This document shows, in pieces, positions 58,169 to 64,000 of a stretch of DNA of 64,000 nt. The notes under the pieces are model-generated. The model saw nothing but the letters and a program-made list of their open reading frames with translations, did not search any database and was not told the DNA's origin. Within the stretch, counting starts at the first letter, position 1, and every line of letters starts with the position of its first letter. This DNA comes from Methanobrevibacter olleyae (GTDB lineage: Archaea; Methanobacteriota; Methanobacteria; Methanobacteriales; Methanobacteriaceae), in contig NZ_FOTL01000002.1 of NCBI RefSeq assembly GCF_900114585.1, forward strand, positions 62,001 to 126,000. Direction: 5' to 3'. A program made the position numbers and the translations under genes.

Positions 58169-58651
58169 ATGGCATGGGATGATGCACCGTCACATATTTG
58201 TAGAGGTGGAGATGTAAGAGGATTAGCATTCTGCTGTCCTCCTGTAAAACCTTGCCCTATTATGGGGGCTTTAAAAGAAGTAGGATTAACTCCTCAAGAA
58301 TTTTTAGATATTAAAGAAAAATTTGCAAGAGAAACTAGATTAGGTGAAGGTCCAGCAACTTGTTTTGGATCATTAGTATGGTGTTGTAAAACTTCAAAAC
58401 CTTGTCCTTTAAGAGACATGACCTTAAATCAAATAGGTATGAGTGAAGAGGAATATATGACACTTAAAAACGAGTTATCAGAGGCTGTTTTAAAAGCAGG
58501 CACTCCCCCAACTTCAAATGAAGCAGTATTTGCACTTTCACAAACATTTAATATAAATGAATCAGAAGCTGAAAAAGTACTTACAGACTGTAATAATGAT
58601 TTAAGAATGGCTGTTAAATTACTTAAACTTAAACAATTAGAAAATAAATAA
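58169..58651 (+). CDS. Methanogenesis marker 9-like Cys-rich protein
   Basis: 160 residues from the ATG at 58169; the SD AAGGAGA directly abuts the ATG at 58163, so the second ATG with 6-base spacing is preferred. The N-terminal part has two similar Cys units, [27 protein letters not shown] and [22 protein letters not shown], each ending in KPCP, which fits the small domain I remember as methanogenesis marker 9. The last 45 residues ([37 protein letters not shown]) look like a UBA/NAC-type three-helix domain. Possible metal or cluster site; function unknown. Near atwA. Confidence 0.7.
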   Translation: MAWDDAPSHICRGGDVRGLAFCCPPVKPCPIMGALKEVGLTPQEFLDIKEKFARETRLGEGPATCFGSLVWCCKTSKPCPLRDMTLNQIGMSEEEYMTLKNELSEAVLKAGTPPTSNEAVFALSQTFNINESEAEKVLTDCNNDLRMAVKLLKLKQLENK

Positions 58652-58689
58652 AATGAAACTATTAAATTCTAAAATAAAAAATTTAAAAA

Positions 58690-58815
58690 AAGCTATCTAA
58701 ACCAATAAAACTACGAAACTCTAAGATAAAAAAAACTAAACAACAACTATCTAAACCAATAAAACTACGAAACTCTAAGATAAAAAAAATTAAAAAGCAA
58801 CTATCTAAACAGTTG
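58690..58815 (+). repeat. 54-bp tandem repeat after the marker-9-like gene
   Basis: CTATCTAAACCAATAAAACT and 34 following bases start at 58693 and 58747, and a truncated third copy at 58801 runs to about 15 bases before the next gene's SD region. The first two copies differ only slightly. Confidence 0.85.
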
Positions 58816-58842
58816 AACTAAAAATAAATAACATGTGATAAT

Positions 58843-59466
58843 ATGGGATTGACTTCTCTTTTTTTAGAAGTGGAAAATAAAAATGTTTTTATTTTAGGTA
58901 CTGGAGAAGTAGCTACAAGAAGGGCTCATCGCTTTTTAGATAAGGGTGCAAATGTTATTTTAGCAGGAAATTCAATTGATGATGAATTAACTAAAAAAGG
59001 AGCTATCTTAACACCTTTAAAAAATCTTGATGAAATAGTTAAATGGAGTGACATAGTAGTTACAGCAAGTGGCGATGCAGAATTATGTGAATACATAGCA
59101 TCTATTAGTAAAGGAAAATTAATAAATAGGGCAGATAAACCTGAAAAAGGAAATATAATAATCCCTACAAGTTTTTTTATAGATAATATAGAAATATCCA
59201 TTTATACAAATGGGCAAAGTCCTTTAATGGCTCGTGAACTTAGAAAAAAGATTCAGTCTATAATTACAGAAGAAGATTTACTTGAAATAAAACTTCAAGA
59301 TTATGCCAGAACTTTTCTAAAAGAAAAAATAGATGATCAAAAAATAAGAAAGGAATATCTTTATAATATATTAAATAATGAAAAAATCAAAGGATATTTA
59401 AAAGAAAATAAGTTTATAGAAGCAAAGGAACTTGTAGAAGAAATCATTAAATCAGATTTTAATTGA
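58843..59466 (+). CDS. Precorrin-2 dehydrogenase (siroheme synthase N-domain)
   Basis: 207 residues. Oxidises precorrin-2 to sirohydrochlorin with NAD, the precursor for siroheme and coenzyme F430. Rossmann motif VFILGTGEVATRRAHRFLDKGANV near residue 15, then VVTASGDAELCEYIA, LINRADKPEKGNIIIP and SPLMARELRKKI, the Met8p/CysG N-terminal pattern. A few bases downstream of a tandem repeat and 88 bases before hemA. Confidence 0.9.
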   Translation: MGLTSLFLEVENKNVFILGTGEVATRRAHRFLDKGANVILAGNSIDDELTKKGAILTPLKNLDEIVKWSDIVVTASGDAELCEYIASISKGKLINRADKPEKGNIIIPTSFFIDNIEISIYTNGQSPLMARELRKKIQSIITEEDLLEIKLQDYARTFLKEKIDDQKIRKEYLYNILNNEKIKGYLKENKFIEAKELVEEIIKSDFN

Positions 59467-59554
59467 ATTTATTTTAAGTGATTTAAAAAATTATAACTCT
59501 AAAATAATCTAAAATATAAAAATCATTCATAAAAAATATAAGGGAGAATCCATA

Positions 59555-60754
59555 TTGATAATCAATATACGTGTAGACCATACTCTTGCAGACATAGAAA
59601 CAATGGAAAATGTATCAAAAGATTTAAAAGAATTATTTTCTGATTTAAAAGAAAAAATGGATATTAGAGAATATATTGAAATCAATACTTGTAATAGGTA
59701 TGAATATTTCCTTTATACTAATGATTATAGCTATGAAGAGATAGATTGTGATAATAAATTTGTAATTATAGATTATAACGATGATGCAATTTTGCATTTA
59801 TTTAGAATGAGTTCTGGATTAGAATCTATGATTATCGGTGAAGATCAAATCTTAGGTCAGATAAAAGATTCTAAAAAGAAAAGTGAAAAAGAAGGGCATT
59901 GTGGAAAAAAATTAGATGCTATTTTTACAAAAGCAATCCACGTTGGTCAGGTAGTAAGGAACAAAACCAAAATTAATCAGGGCTCTATTTCTATTGGTTC
60001 TGCAGCAGTTGATCTTGCAGAAGAACATCTTGGAGACTTACAAGACAAATGTGTTCTTGTTATTGGTGCCGGTAAGATGGGAACTCTTGTTGCAAAGGCA
60101 TTAGCTGAAAAAAACTTAAGAGCTATTTTTGTTGCAAATAGAACTTATTATAAAGCAGTGAAATTAGCTGAAGAACTTGATGGTGAAGCAATTCTTTTTG
60201 ACAATTTAGAAGAAAAACTAGTTAATGCAGAACTTGTTATTAGTTCTACTGGTTCACCACATGCAATTATTAATAAAAAAAGATTAATGAAAATATTTGA
60301 TAAGCAAGTACCTAAAAAAATGATTTTTATTGATATTGCAAATCCAAGAGATATTGAAGATGATGTTAAAGAATTAGGAATTGATCTGTTCAATATTGAT
60401 GATTTAAGAGGCATTGCAGATGAAAATAAAAAACTTCGTGAAAATGAAGTTATAGAAGCAGAAAAAATAATTGGGAATGAATTTGATTTACTTAACGAAT
60501 CCTTTAATTTAATTGAAATAAATCCAATACTTGGTAATTTAAGAGAGTCTATGGAAGAAATAAGACAACGTGAAAGTCAAAAAGGCATAGTTAAACTAAG
60601 TAATGTAGATGCAAAGGATATAAAAATTATAGATGTGATGACTAAGTCAATTGTTAATAAAATATTTTATGACATTTCTGAAAATATTAAAAAATCAGCG
60701 AAAAATAATGAGGAAGATGTTATAAAAATGTGTGAGACTATATTAAAAAGATAG
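59555..60754 (+). CDS. hemA: Glutamyl-tRNA reductase
   Basis: 399 residues. Reduces Glu-tRNA to glutamate-1-semialdehyde, the first tetrapyrrole step. Start TTG at 59555 with SD GGGAG eight bases before. Catalytic Cys46 in EINTCNRYEYFLY, RMSSGLESMIIGEDQILGQIK, NADPH motif VLVIGAGKMGTLVAKALAEKNLR, and the C-terminal dimerisation helix. Same direction as the precorrin-2 dehydrogenase, which supports a tetrapyrrole pair. Confidence 0.95.
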   Translation: MIINIRVDHTLADIETMENVSKDLKELFSDLKEKMDIREYIEINTCNRYEYFLYTNDYSYEEIDCDNKFVIIDYNDDAILHLFRMSSGLESMIIGEDQILGQIKDSKKKSEKEGHCGKKLDAIFTKAIHVGQVVRNKTKINQGSISIGSAAVDLAEEHLGDLQDKCVLVIGAGKMGTLVAKALAEKNLRAIFVANRTYYKAVKLAEELDGEAILFDNLEEKLVNAELVISSTGSPHAIINKKRLMKIFDKQVPKKMIFIDIANPRDIEDDVKELGIDLFNIDDLRGIADENKKLRENEVIEAEKIIGNEFDLLNESFNLIEINPILGNLRESMEEIRQRESQKGIVKLSNVDAKDIKIIDVMTKSIVNKIFYDISENIKKSAKNNEEDVIKMCETILKR

Positions 60755-60854
60755 TTTTAAAAAATAGTATTTTAAAAAAAGTTTTAAAAATAAAATCTAG
60801 GTTTAAGATTAGCAGAGCAATCTTAAAGATAAGTAAAAAAAATAGAATGTCTAA

Positions 60855-61991
60855 CTATTCAAACATTCCCCTAATTTCTTCTTTTTTATATTTATTAATA
60901 TCTAATGCAAAATAAATATCTTCCATAGTTACTATTTCTTTATCATTGATTATTGCATTATGAAGGGCAGTTTTTAGTATTTTTTCTTTAATGTCCCTAC
61001 CAGACATTCTTTTAGAAATTTTTACTAATTTATCAATATCTAAATCATATTTCAATGGAAAAGTATTGAGGTTTAATTTAATAATTTCTCTTCTTTCATT
61101 ATCATCTGGTAATTTAAATTCTATTTCTTCTTCAAAACGACTTCTAATTGCAAAATCAATAGAAGATGGATTATTAGTAGCTGCAATAGTTACAACACCA
61201 TCATTGGAATTGATACCGTCCATTTCAGTTAAAAGAGAATTTACAATTTCAGAAACATCCCCCCTTAATGATTGAAAAGACCTATGTAATGCAATTGCAT
61301 CAATTTCATCAATGAATATTAAAGAAGGTGCAGATTTTAATGCAGCTTCATATAAATCATGAACTTTACTTGCTGCATCTCCAACATGGTCTCCGATTAA
61401 TGATGTTGCTTTAATTAAGAATAAATTAATATCTAATTCATTTGATAGTGCCTTTGCAAGCATAGTTTTGCCAGTACCTGGAAGACCATAAAATAAAACA
61501 TTTTTAGGGGCCCACATACCAAACTTTTCAGGATCTTGAAGGTATTTATAAATTAATTTAGATTTCTTCTTAGCATTTTCTTGCCCTACAACATCCTCAA
61601 AGAATACATTAGATTTAACTCTTTTTACAGAATCTTGTTTTTCTTCATTGTTAGTAACTATTACAATTGAAGTATTTTCTCCTATTACAGAGTTTTCAGG
61701 ATGTGCTGTTAGAATTTTAAAAGCAAAATCTGGAATGATCTTTTGATCAAAAAGATAAGAACCAGTTTTTACCCTTGTTCCACTCCATTGATCTATGGCA
61801 TATTGTTCAAAAAGAACTCTATCAGATATTTCTAAATTAGGTCCTTCTAATAATCCAAAGTTAAAAGGATAACCTGCAGTTTCTAATACAAGAACCTTAG
61901 TTTCATTATCAGAAAAACTTGATCTATTTTTTATAGAAACTTCTGATTTTTTAATATTTGAACTTTTATTTTCAGATTTCACATTTATCAC
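60855..61991 (-). CDS. AAA ATPase of the CDC48/proteasome-ATPase-like group
   Basis: About 378 residues. Residues 1-125 form a variable N-domain (VLVLETAGYPFNFGLLEGPNLEISDRVLFEQY), followed by one AAA module: FEDVVGQENAKKK, Walker A YGLPGTGKTMLAKAL (about 169-176), Walker B SLIFIDEIDAIALHR (about 224-231), sensor VVTIAATNNPSSID, arginine finger region RSRFEEEIEF. Single-ring type rather than the double AAA of CDC48. The start is GTG at 61991 or the in-frame GTG at 61982 (GTGAT as SD). Cellular substrate unknown. Confidence 0.85.
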   Translation of the reverse strand: MINVKSENKSSNIKKSEVSIKNRSSFSDNETKVLVLETAGYPFNFGLLEGPNLEISDRVLFEQYAIDQWSGTRVKTGSYLFDQKIIPDFAFKILTAHPENSVIGENTSIVIVTNNEEKQDSVKRVKSNVFFEDVVGQENAKKKSKLIYKYLQDPEKFGMWAPKNVLFYGLPGTGKTMLAKALSNELDINLFLIKATSLIGDHVGDAASKVHDLYEAALKSAPSLIFIDEIDAIALHRSFQSLRGDVSEIVNSLLTEMDGINSNDGVVTIAATNNPSSIDFAIRSRFEEEIEFKLPDDNERREIIKLNLNTFPLKYDLDIDKLVKISKRMSGRDIKEKILKTALHNAIINDKEIVTMEDIYFALDINKYKKEEIRGMFE

Positions 61992-62172
61992 ATCATAATT
62001 ATAATCAAAATTATAAGCTTCTTTAAAATAAATCTTAATTTAATTAAATAAATTAAAAATATTTTAAATTCAGAATAAACTTTTTATATATTTGTTAGAT
62101 TACATATATGTTTAACATTATTTAAATATTTTCATTAGATAAAAAAAATATTAATTATTATAAGTAATTGTC

Positions 62173-63009
62173 TTAAATTAAACTATCATAAAGTTGTTTC
62201 ATCTTTAAAGCATCTTGATCTATTAAAGGTGTTTCACAAATGATAGTAGCTTTCCAATCGTTTTCTATTAAATTTAATAAAAGATCTTTAATATGTGGAC
62301 CATACTCATCATCTTCAGCTAAGGTATGATGCTTTCTTTCACCTTTGTCAGTGTACTCTATTGTAGTGAAATGACAATGAAGCCTATCCATATCTAAATT
62401 ATCTTCAAGTTTTGAAAAAATACAATTGTAATCTTCTTTTTTATTTAAAAGACCTCTTCCTCTTGCATGAACATGAGCAAAGTCAATAGTCGGTTCAAAA
62501 TGGTCAAAGCTAGCGCACATTTCAATAATCTCATCAATATTTCCTAATTGAGAAAGTTTACCTGTTGTTTCAGGTGCAAAGGTGAAATTTTCTATTCCTT
62601 CTTCCTCACATCTTATAAGAAGTCTTGTGTAAGTCTTTTTAGCTAAATCCATACAGATTTCAGGTTTTCTATTTGAATAAAAACCCGGATGAAATACGAG
62701 CCTATATGCACCCATAAATTCTCCAACTTTTGCAGATTGAACTAATCTTTCAATAGACGAATCAATTTTTTCCTCCTCTTTAGAACATACATTAATATAA
62801 TATGGACAGTGCATAGAGACTAAAACTCCATATTCATCAGCATATTCTCTTAGTTTAAGCGCAGAGGATTCGCCAATTTTAACACCATAAGTTGATTGAT
62901 ATTCAAATGCATATAATCCAAGAGGTCCTAAAAATTTAGGAGATTCAAATGCCTTTCCTTTAAAATCAATTGGTTTTCCAGCTGGGCCAAAAATAACCTT
63001 ATCTTTCAT
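62173..63009 (-). CDS. nfo: Endonuclease IV family protein (AP endonuclease)
   Basis: 278 residues from ATG at 63009 (MKDKVIFGPAGKPIDFKG); the longer version would add a hydrophobic YIFIIFYFYGLIF tail not expected in this family. TIM-barrel with metal ligands in SMHCPYYINVCS, RLVFHPGFYS, FAPETTGKLSQLG, TIDFAHVHARG, LHCHFTTIEY and IICETP. Acts on abasic sites in base-excision repair. Confidence 0.88.
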   Translation of the reverse strand: MKDKVIFGPAGKPIDFKGKAFESPKFLGPLGLYAFEYQSTYGVKIGESSALKLREYADEYGVLVSMHCPYYINVCSKEEEKIDSSIERLVQSAKVGEFMGAYRLVFHPGFYSNRKPEICMDLAKKTYTRLLIRCEEEGIENFTFAPETTGKLSQLGNIDEIIEMCASFDHFEPTIDFAHVHARGRGLLNKKEDYNCIFSKLEDNLDMDRLHCHFTTIEYTDKGERKHHTLAEDDEYGPHIKDLLLNLIENDWKATIICETPLIDQDALKMKQLYDSLI

Positions 63010-63135
63010 AAAAATCAAACCATAAAAGTAAAATATGATAAAAATATACAATAAAAAATTTGTAAAAATTGTAAAATCAAATAAAGATATAAAGACTAAA
63101 AAAAGAAGAAAATTAAATAGAAAAATTCTATTTAA

Positions 63136-64000
63136 TTATAAAATACCCATGGATTTATTAGTTTTAGTAATGGATTTTTCCCTATCAGATTCTATTTCTA
63201 ACATTGCACGAATAGCATCTACATTTTCAGGTACTACATCAGATTCTTGGTGTACTGCTTGCATATAGAACAATTCATTATCTACAACATTAATAGATTC
63301 TTTCCATACCGGAATCTCATACAAGTCATTTCTACTTCTTCCTAAATCTTTAGCATATTCCATAAGTGCAGCAGTAGAGTCTAAGCCAGCACCAGCTTCA
63401 ACTACCATCACTCTGGAACGTTTTTCAAGTAAATCAATAACTTCATCATTACTTACTTCATTTCCAATTTCAACCATTAAATTGTGTTGGTGCATTAAAG
63501 TAGTAGGAACAAGTAAAGCCATTGTAGTAACATCAATACCTTTCATTACGGTTTGTACATCTGGGCCGTGGTGAGAAGGTACCTTTGGAGGGTTAGGTAC
63601 AATAGCATTTATAGGGCCTTTTTTAATTTCAGACGGGTCAGATCCTCTTCTAACCATTACTGCACGAACTTTTTTAATATCAACTAATGGATTAAGAGTG
63701 TGTAAAGTACGGGTTAAACCAGTAGTGTTACAAGATACTACTCTTGCATAATCTGCGCCATAGGAATCATCATAATTAGCAAAGGAGTTAAAAGACAAAC
63801 CTGTTAATTCATGGTCTTCCCCACCTTGGTAAATAGCTTTTACACCAGCTTTTTTATACATTTCAAGGTTTTGAGGCCCAATATTTCCAGGAGTACAATC
63901 AACTACAATATCTGCTTCTTGAATCATATCTTCAACAGTACCTGCAATTTCAATTCCTGCTTCTTTAAATAGGTTTTCCCTTTCAGGAATTCCTATGTAT
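63136..64000 (-). CDS. gap: Glyceraldehyde-3-phosphate dehydrogenase, archaeal type II (N-terminus outside the window)
   Basis: 288 codons visible; the frame is open to the window edge ([20 protein letters not shown] upstream of the first internal Met), and about 50 N-terminal residues with the nucleotide-binding motif are missing. The catalytic Cys is in [14 protein letters not shown], with [35 protein letters not shown] and [11 protein letters not shown] typical of archaeal Gap. Works with pgk and tpiA of this window in gluconeogenesis. Confidence 0.95.
   Translation of the reverse strand, partial: YIGIPERENLFKEAGIEIAGTVEDMIQEADIVVDCTPGNIGPQNLEMYKKAGVKAIYQGGEDHELTGLSFNSFANYDDSYGADYARVVSCNTTGLTRTLHTLNPLVDIKKVRAVMVRRGSDPSEIKKGPINAIVPNPPKVPSHHGPDVQTVMKGIDVTTMALLVPTTLMHQHNLMVEIGNEVSNDEVIDLLEKRSRVMVVEAGAGLDSTAALMEYAKDLGRSRNDLYEIPVWKESINVVDNELFYMQAVHQESDVVPENVDAIRAMLEIESDREKSITKTNKSMGIL

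Overview
The window looks like a chromosomal segment of a methanogen of the order Methanobacteriales, most likely Methanobrevibacter or a close relative. The support is direct: split archaeal RNA polymerase genes (B'', B', A', A''), EF-1alpha and EF-2, F420 genes (cofE, cofD), GTP cyclohydrolase III, dihydroneopterin aldolase MptD, the methyl-coenzyme M reductase component AtwA, archaeal IMP cyclohydrolase PurO, an actin-like MreB (in archaea typical of pseudomurein-walled groups), and large Asn/Asp-rich adhesin-like proteins with beta-helix and Ig-like repeats. The DNA is very AT-rich, and the spacers are close to pure A/T. From memory, the gene order from rpsJ to gap follows the Methanothermobacter thermautotrophicus backbone, so 11.7-64 kb is old core chromosome and 0.5-10.4 kb is the accessory part.

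Layout. 1-10.4 kb: tail of a membrane protein, then three adhesin-like genes (one minus, two plus), with recent internal and between-gene duplications. 10.4-11.8 kb: a gene-poor stretch with a frameshifted small gene and tRNA-Ser. 11.9-28.4 kb (minus): rpsJ, tuf, fusA, rpsG, rpsL, nusA-like, rpl30e, rpoA2, rpoA1, rpoB1, rpoB2, rpoH. 28.8-29.6 kb (minus): tRNAs Lys, Asp, Tyr, Pro, Thr. 29.8-33.8 kb (minus): thiE, thiM, pgk, tpiA. 34.0-34.9 kb (plus): wyosine enzyme Taw1. 35.1-39.4 kb (minus): sucC and korC-B-A-D. 39.8-44.5 kb (minus): mptD, a class of archaeal sortase, a membrane-anchored CpaB/SAF-like protein and archaetidylserine synthase. 45.1-48.2 kb (plus): an unrecognised protein, MreB and RNase HII. 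48.3-50.4 kb (minus): purO, exbD, exbB. 50.8-60.8 kb (plus): cofE, a zinc protein, cofD, GTP cyclohydrolase III, a Dus-like protein, a DUF134 regulator, atwA, a methanogenesis-marker-9-like protein, precorrin-2 dehydrogenase and hemA. 60.8-64 kb (minus): an AAA ATPase, endonuclease IV and the truncated gap.

Functionally the right half is a methanogen cofactor and carbon block. It holds F420 (cofE/cofD, GTP cyclohydrolase III), methanopterin (mptD), tetrapyrrole/F430 (precorrin-2 dehydrogenase, hemA), Mcr activation (atwA, marker 9), the incomplete reductive TCA arm (sucC, kor) and triose-phosphate metabolism (pgk, tpiA, gap). The 40-50 kb part is envelope-centred (sortase, lipid head-group enzyme, MreB, Tol/Exb-type motor).

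The most unusual things I see are: an RNA polymerase A'' subunit whose N-terminus has been expanded into about five tandem ~42-residue units; a recurrent pattern in which a short perfect tandem repeat (13-60 bp units) abuts or includes the stop codon of many genes; a 24-bp tandem array carrying TATA-like boxes before the sortase; a 14-bp duplication of Shine-Dalgarno plus ATG before exbB that makes a short overlapping upstream ORF; a probable ATT start codon; and palindromic operator-like sites before the DUF134 gene. I do not see CRISPR arrays, insertion-sequence transposases, prophage genes or a self-contained new defence-like system.
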